Part shown: piece after piece, positions 31,697-41,375 of the stretch
Position numbering within the stretch: position 1 is the stretch's first letter
Layout of the letters: every line of letters begins with the position of its first letter
Source: an uncultured Verrucomicrobiota bacterium
Lineage (GTDB): Bacteria; Verrucomicrobiota; Verrucomicrobiia; Limisphaerales; UBA9464
Reading direction: 5' to 3'
Assembly (NCBI GenBank): GCA_903842505.1
Contig: CAIMMI010000140.1
Coordinates: 1-47,699 of the forward strand
Length of the DNA stretch: 47,699 nt
Translations under genes and position numbers: made by a program
The notes under the pieces: model-generated
Databases searched by the model: none
Seen by the model: only the letters and a program-made list of their open reading frames with translations
What the model was told of the DNA's origin: nothing

Positions 31697-34600
31697 ATGC
31701 CTGTCTCCACACTGCGCCACAGCCCTGTCCCGCCGTCGCACCCGCGGCTTTCGAGGTTGCTCTGGATTCTGTTCGTCTGGATGACGCTGTCGGCCCGCGC
31801 CCAGAACCTCGTCACCAACGGCGGCTTCTTCGGCGGCGAACTCACCGGATGGCAGGGCAACCCTGGATACATCGGATACGTCCCGTCACCGGGCGGCGCG
31901 TGGATCGGGCTGGGCGGCGAACTGTATCAGGACCTCGCCACCGAACCGGGCGCGGCCTACACGATCGAGTTCTCGGTGCAACGCTTCGACCCGCAGCAAT
32001 CGTGGCGCCCCAACTCACTCGAAGTCTCCTGGAACAACCAACGACTGGCCCACTTCGACTTCGTCGATTTTGATCACCGCTGGATCCGGTCCCGTTACTT
32101 CGTCAAGGCCACCGGAGCGGTCACCCGCCTCCACTTCCTCGGCAGCCATTTCCCGTCGCTCGACAACATCACCGTCACCCGACTCGAAGGCGGATTCTAC
32201 TCCGGAGCGATGGCCGTGCCTCTCGAAGGCTTCCAGACACTCGAAGGCGACCCCATCCCGCTTCGAAGCCTGTGGACCTCCGAAGGCGGTGCCGCGATTC
32301 CCTCCACGACGACGTTCGTCCTCGGCGGGATCGTGTCGCTCGCGACAGCGCCTCAGACGGGCGGTGAGGCCAACGCGGTCTGGATCAATCCGCCGCCAGG
32401 CGTGCACTTCCTCTCCGGATCCGCCCCGGGCGGATACCAGACGCCTCCGGTTCGAGTCGTCGTGGCGACGCGCCCGAAGCTCCGGCAGGTCACTCCCTCC
32501 AACCGTCAGGTCTTCGCGCCCGGTGCCCCGGTGCGACTTGGAGCCGATCTCATCGACAACACCGGTACCAACGCCATCCGCACCGTCCGGATCCGGATCG
32601 ACGGCGAAGCCTTCGCGCGAGTTTCCCCCACGGCGAACCGCATCGAAGCCATCTGGACCGCGACCTCGGAAGGCAGCCACGCCGTCGAATTCATCGGCGA
32701 AACCGCAGACGGCAGGGACGTGGCGCGGGCGAACGTCCTGATCCACGTCCTGCCCACGGGAGAGCGGGACGTCATGCAACTGGCGGAAGGCGGCTCCGAG
32801 AGCTTCAGCACCGCAACCCGCATCGCCCAGACCTTCACGGCCGGGGTGGACGGACGGTTGGTCGCGGTCGAACTGGTGGGTGGCAGCAACAGTTCGCGAT
32901 TCGACTACTCCCTGCGCGTCGAAATCCTCGGCGTCGATCCCGTCACCCGGAAGCCCGGCACGAACGTCCTGGGCACGACCCAACTGACCCTGCTCGAAGC
33001 CTTCAATGCTTCCAGCGTGGGCATGCTCCATTTCGCCTTTCCTTCGAATCAGGTCCAACTCATTGCCGGTCGATCGTACGCCGTCGCGTGCCGCTACATC
33101 GCGCCCACGGGCGAGGAAGCCTACCTGCGAACCTCCTCCAGCGATGCGATGCCCGGCGGACAGATCTGGCGTCAATCCGGAGCGAACTGGATCCCCGTGC
33201 CGTTCGCGGGTGGCGCCGTGATCGGACACGACATCCAGATGACGACCTGGATGGTACCGGTGCCCGGACCGTCGGTGACGATGCAGTCGCCAACCCCACT
33301 GACCTCGTTCGCGGCAGGTGAAGCGATCCCGATCCGGATCCAGGCAACCCCCGGCCTTCCCGCGAATGGTCTTCAGCGAATCACGTTCCTCGCGAACGGA
33401 CTCGAACTCGGATCGCTCGACGCCCCGCCCTACGAGTTCACCTGGACGAATCCACCCGTCGGCAACCACCTCCTACAAGCCACCGCCACCGACGTCATCG
33501 GGCGCATCGGTTGGTCCGAGTCCATCAGCGTCTTCTCCGGCATCGATGCCGCGCTGCTGCCGCGCATCCGTGTCGCCGACACGGTGGCTCCCGAGGGCAA
33601 TAGCAGCCTGCCGCCGCTGGTTTTCCCGGTGACGTTGTCTGCTCCGGCCGCATCGACGGTCACGGTCCAGTTCAGCACCCGCAACCTTACCGCGATCGCC
33701 GGGGTCGACTACCTCGCCGCCTCGGGCACGCTCACCTTCGCGCCGGGCCAGACCCAGGCGTACGTGTTCGTGCGGATGTTGGGGGATTCCCGCGACGAAC
33801 CGCATCGCCGCCTCCTGCTGGAACTGCGCCTTCCCCAAGGGGCCATCCTGGATCGGGCCTCCGCCGTGGGCGACCTCCTCGACGATGAACCCGGCGCGGA
33901 CAAAGCCTCCTCCTATCGGTGGTCCGAACTGCCCTTGAGCGTGGATCCGGGCGCGCCGTTCAAGGCCCGACTGACGGTTCGGGACCCGTTTGGCAGCGTG
34001 CTGGACGCGATTCCTGGGGGAGTTGCCATCAGCGCCGTCTCCGAGATGGGCGACCCCCGGTTGTTCCAGGGTCCAACCCAGCCCACCTTGCGCACCGGTA
34101 GCGGCGGCTTCACGGCGGGCTACCGCTTCCGTCCCAAGGTGGACGTCCTCGTGACGCACCTGCGGGCGGCGGGCGGTTCCAGGGTCACGATCTGGACGGA
34201 GCAAGGTCGGGTGGAAGCCTCGGCTGCGTTCCCCGGAAACGGTGCCGCCTGGCAGGAAGTCCCACTCCCCGATGCCGTCCTGCTGAAGGCGGGAACTTAC
34301 CATCGGATTGCCTTGTACGCGGGCCAAGGATCCATCCCGGCTGGTGGCGCGGGATTCGAGGGAATCGACCTGATCGAACAATGGGGACAGTACGAAGGGG
34401 GCGGTGACGCATTCCCGCTCCAACCCAGCCAACTCGGACCCCTGGTGGATTTCCGGTTCATCCGCGTCGAGGAAAAGCCCGACCTGCTCGACGCGTTCAC
34501 AGCGGCAGACTTTTCCCGCGGCTACTGGGAAGGGACGCCGACACTCCGTTCAATGGCCCCGCGAGTCCGACTGCTGGCGCGCGATCTCCTGGGCAACTCC

Positions 34601-34846
34601 GGCGTGTCCTCCAGACTGCCCCTGCCCCAACCCAGCCTGTCGCTCAGCGTGGATCGGACCGTTCCGGGCGCTGCCTTTGTTTTCCAGGTGCCGCGCAATT
34701 ACTGGTTCCGGGTCCAGGCGAGCCCTGATCTCCAGTCCTGGACCCATGCGGGTCCGCCCATCCTTTCCAGCGGTTCCCCGATCCGGTGGCAACCGTCAGC
34801 CCCATTTCCCCCGGGGGAATTCTTCCGCCTCATCACCGTCGACTGA
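31697..34846 (+). CDS. Giant secreted protein with Ig-like, Calx-beta and DUF4082-like modules
   Basis: A 1049-residue exported protein (signal peptide about 1-36, ending SARAQ). The first 170 residues are a carbohydrate-binding-like beta-sandwich (NLVTNGGFFGGELTGWQGN). Ig-like segments follow at about 220-370 and 530-610 (FLANGLELGSLDAPPYEFTW). A Calx-beta module is at about 620-730 (VQFSTRNLTAIAGVDYLAAS, GTLTFAPGQTQ). A DUF4082-like module is at about 790-900 (YRFRPKVDVLVTHLRAAGG). The C-terminal tail is of the type FRVQASPDLQSWT ending FFRLITV, common in verrucomicrobial secreted proteins. Probably a surface adhesion or matrix protein; no catalytic domain is recognised. The next gene begins 40 nt later. 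Confidence 0.82.
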   Translation: MPVSTLRHSPVPPSHPRLSRLLWILFVWMTLSARAQNLVTNGGFFGGELTGWQGNPGYIGYVPSPGGAWIGLGGELYQDLATEPGAAYTIEFSVQRFDPQQSWRPNSLEVSWNNQRLAHFDFVDFDHRWIRSRYFVKATGAVTRLHFLGSHFPSLDNITVTRLEGGFYSGAMAVPLEGFQTLEGDPIPLRSLWTSEGGAAIPSTTTFVLGGIVSLATAPQTGGEANAVWINPPPGVHFLSGSAPGGYQTPPVRVVVATRPKLRQVTPSNRQVFAPGAPVRLGADLIDNTGTNAIRTVRIRIDGEAFARVSPTANRIEAIWTATSEGSHAVEFIGETADGRDVARANVLIHVLPTGERDVMQLAEGGSESFSTATRIAQTFTAGVDGRLVAVELVGGSNSSRFDYSLRVEILGVDPVTRKPGTNVLGTTQLTLLEAFNASSVGMLHFAFPSNQVQLIAGRSYAVACRYIAPTGEEAYLRTSSSDAMPGGQIWRQSGANWIPVPFAGGAVIGHDIQMTTWMVPVPGPSVTMQSPTPLTSFAAGEAIPIRIQATPGLPANGLQRITFLANGLELGSLDAPPYEFTWTNPPVGNHLLQATATDVIGRIGWSESISVFSGIDAALLPRIRVADTVAPEGNSSLPPLVFPVTLSAPAASTVTVQFSTRNLTAIAGVDYLAASGTLTFAPGQTQAYVFVRMLGDSRDEPHRRLLLELRLPQGAILDRASAVGDLLDDEPGADKASSYRWSELPLSVDPGAPFKARLTVRDPFGSVLDAIPGGVAISAVSEMGDPRLFQGPTQPTLRTGSGGFTAGYRFRPKVDVLVTHLRAAGGSRVTIWTEQGRVEASAAFPGNGAAWQEVPLPDAVLLKAGTYHRIALYAGQGSIPAGGAGFEGIDLIEQWGQYEGGGDAFPLQPSQLGPLVDFRFIRVEEKPDLLDAFTAADFSRGYWEGTPTLRSMAPRVRLLARDLLGNSGVSSRLPLPQPSLSLSVDRTVPGAAFVFQVPRNYWFRVQASPDLQSWTHAGPPILSSGSPIRWQPSAPFPPGEFFRLITVD

Positions 34847-34886
34847 CGCCACCCCCGCTGCCCATCCCTTCGCCAAACCCCTTCCG

Positions 34887-37800
34887 ATGAATCCCCTCAT
34901 CCACGCGGTCGCTCCGTTCCTCCGACGCGCCTTGTCCGGTGCGCTTTTGCTGGGTCTCGCCCCGCACGTCCTTGCCGGCACCACCCACGGCACGCCCTAC
35001 AGCTGGGCGCTGACGGACCCGATGGCCCTACCCGCCGACGCCACCAACATCATCGCCCTCGATGCCTCGTTGCTGGGCCCGATCGCGTTGCGCGCCGACG
35101 GAACCGTCCTCACCTGGGACGGTAGCCCGCCGCCGCCGCCCGGACTTTCCAATGTCGTCGCGATCGCCGCCGGCGACGTCTTCCACCTCGCGCTCACGGC
35201 GGACGGTCGTCCCGTGGCCTGGGGAGGTTTTCACGTCGAGGGCCTTGCCATCACCACCCCTCCCGTCTGGTTGACCAACGTGGTCGGCATCTCCGCCGGC
35301 TATTCGCACTCGGTGGCACTGACCTCCGACGGCTACCTGATTCCGTGGGGCGCGAACACGCTGGCCGTGCTCAACGCGCCCGCGCGCACCTTCAAGCCCC
35401 GCTCGTTCTCCGCCGGCCAGCAGAACGTGCTCGTGATCGAAGAGAACGGGAAACCCTTCGGATGGGGGACCGACAACAGCGGAATCCTCACCTTCCCCAA
35501 CGCGCTCTCCAACGCGGTCCAGATCTCGGCCAGTCCGTTCATGCACGGTCTCGGCCTGCGTGCGGACGGACGCGTGTTTGCCTGGGGCAACAACAGCGAT
35601 GGTCAGGCATCCGTACCCCCGGGCCTCACCAACATCGTCCAGGTCTCCGCCGGCCCACTCTGGTCCATGGCCCTCCGGGACGACGGCACCGTCCGTCTCT
35701 GGGGACAGCGTGACGTCCCCTGGACCCAACCCCCTCCCGATCCTGTCCGCTTCCTTTCCGTGGCCGCCGGCAACAACCGGAACTTCGGGCTCACCCGCGC
35801 CCCGGTGCCCCGCGACGTATTCTGGAGCACCAATCTCCCCGCCGGCTCCAGCCTCGCCCTGGGCCGCACCTTCATCGGGTCGGATCCGTTCGAAGTCCAA
35901 TGGCTCTTCAACGGCCAACCGATCCCCGGCAGCACGAACCGGATCCTGAACCTCGCCAACCTCCAGGCCACGAACGCCGGCCAATACCAACTCGTGGCGT
36001 CGAACCCGTTCGGCTCCACCACGAGCCTTCCGATCGACCTCGCAGTCACCGAGGCCCCGCCCCGCATCCTCGGCCAACCCGGTTCGATCGCGGTCAACCG
36101 AGGTGCCGACGGGTCCCTCTCCGTGCAGGCCGTCGGCTCCGATCCCCTCGCCTTCCAGTGGCACTTCAACGGTGTCCGGCTTGAAGGCCAGACCAACGCG
36201 ACCCTCCCGCTGCCCGCCGCGGGTGCCACGAACGACGGCCGCTACCACGTCGTCGTGAGCAACAACCTTGGCTCGGTCGTCAGCCGCGTCGCCTACCTCA
36301 GCACCGGCCTCCCCACGTTCACCCGCGAACCCAATTCCTTCCACGGCCTGGCGGGCCGACCCGTGCGAATCGAAACCGGAATCATCGCCCCGGAGACACC
36401 GACTCTCTCCTGGTGGCAGGGAACCAACCGGGTGGAAGGAGCCATCGGACCCTTCCTGGCGTTCGAAGCCATCCGACCCGAACTCACCGGCGAATACCGC
36501 CTCGTCGCCTCCAATTCCTTCGGGGCTGTCACCTCGCGTGTCGCGCACGTTTCCGTCCGCGAACCCCGGCGCCCACTTCCCGAACCCTTGGCGGCGATCG
36601 CCGGAAATCTGGGGCAACCCCCACCGCCTGGCTTCACCGCGGTCCTCGACGCGCGGATGAAGGCCGATACCGAAGGGGCGTTCGCCATCGGCATCCGACC
36701 GGACGGCACGCTGACCGCATGGGGCCAGAACCCGGGGACCGAAGCCCGGATGACTCCACCCCCCGGCATCTCGAATGCCGTCGCCCTCTCGATCGGCAAC
36801 ACCCACGCCGTAGCCCTCCTCGCAAACGGCACGGTCCGCGCGTGGCGTCACGAAGACTATGTCGATTACGGCCAGGCACTGGTTCCGCCGGGGCTGAATC
36901 AAGTCGTGGAGATCGAGGCAGCCAACCAGTTCAATCTCGCGCTCCGGTCCGATGGCGAGATCGTCAGTTGGCCCTACCCGGACACCTTCCCGGCAACCCT
37001 TCACGGCGTCGCTGCTGTTTCCACCCACGAATTCACCGCCGGAGCCCTGCGCGAGGACGGATCGATCTGGTATTGGGATCAGTTCAGCCCGGGCTCGCCC
37101 GCCGTCACCGAACCCATGGACGCCATCGCCATCGCCGCAGGGGGCGACTTTGTGGCCGTGCTCCGACGAAACGGCGGCGTCCGCCTTGTCTCCCGCGACG
37201 GGAGCCTCACGGACCTGCCGTCGATCGAAGGCAACCCGGACATCGTCGAGATCGCGGCCTTCGCCCAGACATTGCTTGCCCGGACGGCGGATGGGCGCGT
37301 GTGGGCGTCCCAAGCGCCCCGCTCGGGAGTCTGGGTCAACTGGACGCCCGGACTGACCCGCGTTTCCCGGCTGTCTGCGGGACTGGGCACTGCCTTTGCC
37401 TTCACGGATGCGCCGTACCTGTTCAAGCCGCCCAGCCCGGCCATGGTCGATTTGGGAAGTGCGGTGCAACTGGTCGCGGGCGCCACCTCCACGACACCCC
37501 TCCGATTCCAATGGTTGCGGAACCAATCACCCCTCGTCGGCCGCACGGGAACCACACTTTCCATTGATTCAGCGCGGTACCAGGACGACGGATTCTATTC
37601 CGTGGTCGTGTCCAACGATCGGGCTTCGCAGACCAGCGCGCCCGTGCGGATCACGGTCGTGGGTCCGCCGGGGTTCCTCGAATCCGATCCGCTCACCGTC
37701 CTGGCGGGCGATGATTTCCGTGTGCAGCCCACGGTCCTGGGACCGGGGCCGTATCAGTACACCTGGTACTTCCGCGGCCAACGGATTGCCGGAGTCACGA

Positions 37801-39707
37801 ATGCTTTCCTGCGGATCGCCAACGCGCAGTCCACCGCCGCCGGAAACTACCAGGTCGAGGTCTACAACGGCTACGGAGCCCGACGCAGCCCCCCGATTCC
37901 GGTGACGGTGGTGCCCAGCGCTCCGCGCATCGCGACTCCCGCCACCAACACGCCCTCGCTGCTCGAAGAAGCTCCGCTCCGGCTCACGGTTGGGGCCCGG
38001 GGCTCTGAACCGCTGCTCTATCAGTGGTACTTCAACGGAAGCCCGATCGTTGGCGAAACCAACGCCGTCCTCAACCGCCCGGCAGTCGCGACTGCGGACG
38101 GCGGTGCCTACGTCCTGCGCGTCGCCAACGCCCTGGGGAGTTCCGACAGTTCCCCGATCCAACTCACCATCGTTCCCACGGCCCCGGTGATTCTCGACCT
38201 CCAACCCTGGCGTCTCGCCAACACCCGCAATCCCCACGTCTGGACGCCGACCATCGCCGGTTCAGCACCCCTCTTCCGGCAGTGGAAGAAGAATGGCACC
38301 GACATCCCGGGTGCCACCAACACCACGCTTTCGTTCACGGAAATCTCCACCAACGACGCCGGGGCCTACACGCTCTACCTCTCCAATCATCTCGGAGAGG
38401 CCGTCTCGGGCCTCATGCAACTCGTCGTCCGCCCCGGCAACCGTCCCGGTGCCGTCGTCACGTGGGGACTCCCCAGGCCGTCCATGGACTTCGGCATCAT
38501 CCAGGACTTCGCCATGGGCGGAAACCACGCCCACGCACTCCTGACCAACGGTACCGTCCGAAGCTGGGTCAACGGTGACTTCAGGGAACTCCTCGCTCCG
38601 CCGGATCTCCATGACGTCGTCAGTCTCGCCGCCGGATCCAGCTACGCCATGGCTCTCCGATCCGACGGCACCGTGAGGATGTGGGGGTACACCAATGGCG
38701 GCGCGCTGAACATGCCCACCAACCTCGGTCGCGTCGTCGCGATCTCCGCCGGTGCCCAACACGCACTGGCCCTCCTGGAGAACGGGACGCCCGCCAACTG
38801 GGGAACCCTCGTGGGCTTCGGCCGCACCAACATCCCTGCCTCCGCCACCAACCTGATCGCCATCGACGCGCAGGCCGGATACAACATCGGTCTTCGACGC
38901 AACGGTACCGTTGTCGGGTGGGGCCCCAACTCCCCGGTGAACATCCCGAATTCCGTCTCCAACATCATCCAGATCGAAGCCCTCTCCCTCAGCGGCGTCG
39001 CCCTGCGCGCGGACCTTCGTCCGGTCAACTGGGGCTCCGCCCCGCCGCCGTCCGCTTCCTTCACCAACCTGCTGTCCATCGCCGGCGGCAAGGCCCACGG
39101 GCTCGGCCTCCGGACCAATGGCACCGTGGTCGCCTGGGGCGCGAGCGGGCGCGGACAAACCACAATCCCGGCCGGCCTCAGCAACGTCACCGCGATCTTC
39201 GCCGGACTCGATGCCTCCGCGGCTCTCACGCTCAGCCCGGTGGTCGCATCCCCGATGGCAGCCACGAACGTCCCGGCACAGATCGGCGAACCGGTCCGCC
39301 TGGCAGCCTCCGTGCAGGGCTTTGGTCCGATCTCGCTCCAATGGTTCGCGAACGACCAACCGATCCCGGGCCAGACGAACGCGACGCTCCTGCTCGGGCC
39401 CGCCGGACCCGCACTGGACGCCGCCTACACCCTCCGCGCCTCCAACGCCTTGCAAACCGTCGTCAGCCCAGCCATGCGGATCGCCCTGTTCGGCCCGGTC
39501 GAGTTCCGCTGGGACCTCACCAACCCCGCAAACCCGATGCCCTGGGCGCGCGTGCCGGGCCTGAACTTCATCGAACTGCAGGAATCCACGAACCTCGAAG
39601 ACTGGACCAGCCTGGGCCCGTGGGTCATCGCCCCCGAAGGTTCGAACTTCGATCTCGGCACTCCCCTTTCCCAGGACGCCAAATTCTACCGATTGATCCT
39701 CCCGTAA
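34887..39707 (+). CDS. Giant secreted RCC1-like/Ig-like repeat protein
   Basis: A 1606-residue exported protein (signal peptide about 1-31). Three RCC1-like propeller blocks (about 45-304, 571-845 and 1185-1448) consist of units of roughly 45-50 residues such as NVVAIAAGDVFHLALTADGR followed by PVAWG. They alternate with Ig-like arrays of three, four and one domain (310-561, 847-1182, 1451-1532; units of the type FQWxxNGxxI...GxYxLxVSN). The tail (FIELQESTNLEDWT ... FYRLILP) matches that of the gene upstream. Probably a surface or extracellular binding protein. ATG 34887 gives a good signal peptide. The stop TAA overlaps a GTAACCGACGACGT repeat. Base composition is like the neighbours. Confidence 0.88.
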   Translation: MNPLIHAVAPFLRRALSGALLLGLAPHVLAGTTHGTPYSWALTDPMALPADATNIIALDASLLGPIALRADGTVLTWDGSPPPPPGLSNVVAIAAGDVFHLALTADGRPVAWGGFHVEGLAITTPPVWLTNVVGISAGYSHSVALTSDGYLIPWGANTLAVLNAPARTFKPRSFSAGQQNVLVIEENGKPFGWGTDNSGILTFPNALSNAVQISASPFMHGLGLRADGRVFAWGNNSDGQASVPPGLTNIVQVSAGPLWSMALRDDGTVRLWGQRDVPWTQPPPDPVRFLSVAAGNNRNFGLTRAPVPRDVFWSTNLPAGSSLALGRTFIGSDPFEVQWLFNGQPIPGSTNRILNLANLQATNAGQYQLVASNPFGSTTSLPIDLAVTEAPPRILGQPGSIAVNRGADGSLSVQAVGSDPLAFQWHFNGVRLEGQTNATLPLPAAGATNDGRYHVVVSNNLGSVVSRVAYLSTGLPTFTREPNSFHGLAGRPVRIETGIIAPETPTLSWWQGTNRVEGAIGPFLAFEAIRPELTGEYRLVASNSFGAVTSRVAHVSVREPRRPLPEPLAAIAGNLGQPPPPGFTAVLDARMKADTEGAFAIGIRPDGTLTAWGQNPGTEARMTPPPGISNAVALSIGNTHAVALLANGTVRAWRHEDYVDYGQALVPPGLNQVVEIEAANQFNLALRSDGEIVSWPYPDTFPATLHGVAAVSTHEFTAGALREDGSIWYWDQFSPGSPAVTEPMDAIAIAAGGDFVAVLRRNGGVRLVSRDGSLTDLPSIEGNPDIVEIAAFAQTLLARTADGRVWASQAPRSGVWVNWTPGLTRVSRLSAGLGTAFAFTDAPYLFKPPSPAMVDLGSAVQLVAGATSTTPLRFQWLRNQSPLVGRTGTTLSIDSARYQDDGFYSVVVSNDRASQTSAPVRITVVGPPGFLESDPLTVLAGDDFRVQPTVLGPGPYQYTWYFRGQRIAGVTNAFLRIANAQSTAAGNYQVEVYNGYGARRSPPIPVTVVPSAPRIATPATNTPSLLEEAPLRLTVGARGSEPLLYQWYFNGSPIVGETNAVLNRPAVATADGGAYVLRVANALGSSDSSPIQLTIVPTAPVILDLQPWRLANTRNPHVWTPTIAGSAPLFRQWKKNGTDIPGATNTTLSFTEISTNDAGAYTLYLSNHLGEAVSGLMQLVVRPGNRPGAVVTWGLPRPSMDFGIIQDFAMGGNHAHALLTNGTVRSWVNGDFRELLAPPDLHDVVSLAAGSSYAMALRSDGTVRMWGYTNGGALNMPTNLGRVVAISAGAQHALALLENGTPANWGTLVGFGRTNIPASATNLIAIDAQAGYNIGLRRNGTVVGWGPNSPVNIPNSVSNIIQIEALSLSGVALRADLRPVNWGSAPPPSASFTNLLSIAGGKAHGLGLRTNGTVVAWGASGRGQTTIPAGLSNVTAIFAGLDASAALTLSPVVASPMAATNVPAQIGEPVRLAASVQGFGPISLQWFANDQPIPGQTNATLLLGPAGPALDAAYTLRASNALQTVVSPAMRIALFGPVEFRWDLTNPANPMPWARVPGLNFIELQESTNLEDWTSLGPWVIAPEGSNFDLGTPLSQDAKFYRLILP

Positions 39708-39731
39708 CCGACGACGTCCGGAGGCGGGCTG
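39704..39731 (+). repeat. Family-B REP unit overlapping a stop codon
   Basis: GTAACCGACGACGTCCGGAG then GCGGG. This is a family-B unit in which GTAG has become GTAA; the TAA is the stop codon of the giant RCC1/Ig gene. Confidence 0.55.
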
Positions 39732-39761
39732 CCCCACTTCAAAAACCCGAATCTCCCCATT

Positions 39762-40370
39762 TCAAACTCCCGCACCGATCACCACCTCGCACCCCGAGAT
39801 CTCCTCGAGAAGGTCCGCCTTCTTCCGGGCACCGAGGATCTCGGCTTCCATGCCATCCACCCCGGTCAACCCAATCCGCAAGGCCTTCCCCAACCGCACC
39901 GCCTGGACCGTCTGCACCGCCTGGATATGGCGGCGGTCCAACCCATCAGCCACCCGCAGCAACCCCGCCAGCCATCGAATCCGCCGCCGATCGTCGAGGG
40001 CCTGACGGACGAAGTCCTCGTGATCCACCTCGGACGGGATGGCCTTCCGATGATACCGGGCGACCAGCGCCACCCCTTCGACCACCGACCGCGACACCCC
40101 GGTCCACGTGTGCTCGCGGATCAGTCGGGCCGATTCCTTGTGATGCGATCTTCCGTCGGGTTGGGTGACGGCCCAACCGATGTCGTGCAGGCAGGAGGCG
40201 ACGTCGAGGATCGCGCGGTCCTCGGACGTCAGTCCAGGTTCAGCTGAGAGGTCATCGAAGAGCGTCACGGCCAGGTTCCGGACGTGCAGGACGTGGCTGG
40301 GCTCGGTCTCGAACCGGGACATCAGTTCGGCAACACCCTGCTGAAGCGCAGCCCACACCGCCTCATTCAT
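39762..40370 (-). CDS. HD-domain protein, detached Ppx/GppA C-terminal half
   Basis: A 202-residue protein matching the HD-type C-terminal domain of exopolyphosphatase/GppA. HVRNLAVTLFDDL supplies the first histidine, CLHDIGW the HD pair, HHKESARLI the next, and VARYHRKAIPS the motif typical of the Ppx C-terminal half. RVADGLDRRH and a final beta-rich segment follow. Its ATG at 40370 overlaps the end of the Ppx/GppA catalytic gene by 8 nt, which indicates translational coupling and a two-subunit enzyme. In E. coli both parts are one chain. I rejected an upstream extension that overlaps the neighbouring gene further. Confidence 0.9.
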   Translation of the reverse strand: MNEAVWAALQQGVAELMSRFETEPSHVLHVRNLAVTLFDDLSAEPGLTSEDRAILDVASCLHDIGWAVTQPDGRSHHKESARLIREHTWTGVSRSVVEGVALVARYHRKAIPSEVDHEDFVRQALDDRRRIRWLAGLLRVADGLDRRHIQAVQTVQAVRLGKALRIGLTGVDGMEAEILGARKKADLLEEISGCEVVIGAGV

Positions 40371-41304
40371 GGGCGTCCTGATCGAGGAGCGCCGCATAGC
40401 GCAGTCCCCGGGTGCTGACGCCAAGCTCCTGGATCCCCAGCACCCGCAGCGCGGCCTCGTAGATCGCCGTGCCGAACACAATCACGTCCGCCCGCTCCGG
40501 TGGCAGGCCCACCCGTTGCCGGCGCAACGGCAGGGGTTCCATCCAGAGTTCCTCCAGCAAGGCGGACAGCCGTTCCCGACCGAACCGGGCCTGGTCAACC
40601 AGCCCACGATCAAACCGTTCCGCCCGGGCCTCCATGAGCGCGAGGAGCGCCGTCGTACCGCCCACGCCCACGATCCGCTCCGGGGCATCGCCCCCCGCGA
40701 TGGCTGCTGTCAGTCCAGGAGCAACCTCACGCCGGAGGAAGTCCTCCAACCAACCCCGCAGCGCCGCCAATTCCGGGGCAACGGGCGGATCCGACGGCGG
40801 GAACTGCTCATGCAATCGGACGGAACCCAACTTGAAGCTGCGTCGATAGGTCACCTGTCCCCGCTGACCCCGGATGAACTCCGTGCTGCCGCCACCGACA
40901 TCCATGAGGAGGATCGGTCGGTTCGCGTGGGTGGGATCCGTCATCACCCCGCGAAAGCCCCACTCGGCTTCCTGGTCCCCGGAGATCACTTCGGTCGGCA
41001 ACCCGGACGCCACGCGGATCGCATCGAGGAGTTCGTCCCGGTTCACGGCATCGCGGGCCGCGCTGGTGGCCACCACGCGCACATGGATCGCGCCGCGGGC
41101 CCGGGCCTCACCCGCAAACCGCGCCACCACCGCCGCCGTCGCCGCCACGGGCTCGGCCTGCAAGCGGTGGGTCTCGTAGAAACCCCGGCCCAGCCGGGTC
41201 TGTTCACTCGTTTCCCACAGGGGCATGACCACCCCGGATTCCACCTCGGCGAGGAGGACCTTCACGGAGTTCGTTCCCACATCAATGACGGCGCGTAGCG
41301 GCAT
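40363..41304 (-). CDS. Ppx/GppA phosphatase, catalytic half
   Basis: A 313-residue enzyme of the exopolyphosphatase/pppGpp phosphatase family (hydrolyses terminal phosphates of polyphosphate or pppGpp). ASKHA-fold motifs: AVIDVGTNSVKVLLAEV (phosphate 1), VVATSAARDAVN, EVISGDQEAEWGFRGV (catalytic Glu), LLMDVGGGSTEFI (phosphate 2) and IVGVGGTTALLAL. Length equals the two catalytic domains only; the HD domain is encoded next door. Start ATG 41304 puts the AVIDVGTN motif at the N-terminus. Ppx and GppA cannot be told apart by eye. A VTC polymerase gene at 15 kb makes a polyphosphate role attractive. Confidence 0.93.
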   Translation of the reverse strand: MPLRAVIDVGTNSVKVLLAEVESGVVMPLWETSEQTRLGRGFYETHRLQAEPVAATAAVVARFAGEARARGAIHVRVVATSAARDAVNRDELLDAIRVASGLPTEVISGDQEAEWGFRGVMTDPTHANRPILLMDVGGGSTEFIRGQRGQVTYRRSFKLGSVRLHEQFPPSDPPVAPELAALRGWLEDFLRREVAPGLTAAIAGGDAPERIVGVGGTTALLALMEARAERFDRGLVDQARFGRERLSALLEELWMEPLPLRRQRVGLPPERADVIVFGTAIYEAALRVLGIQELGVSTRGLRYAALLDQDAHE

Positions 41305-41375
41305 GCGTTGACGCCCATTCAAGCCCGGCATCCCCCCGGTTCCCAGCCTCAACCTGTCCCATCCATCCCAGCCCA

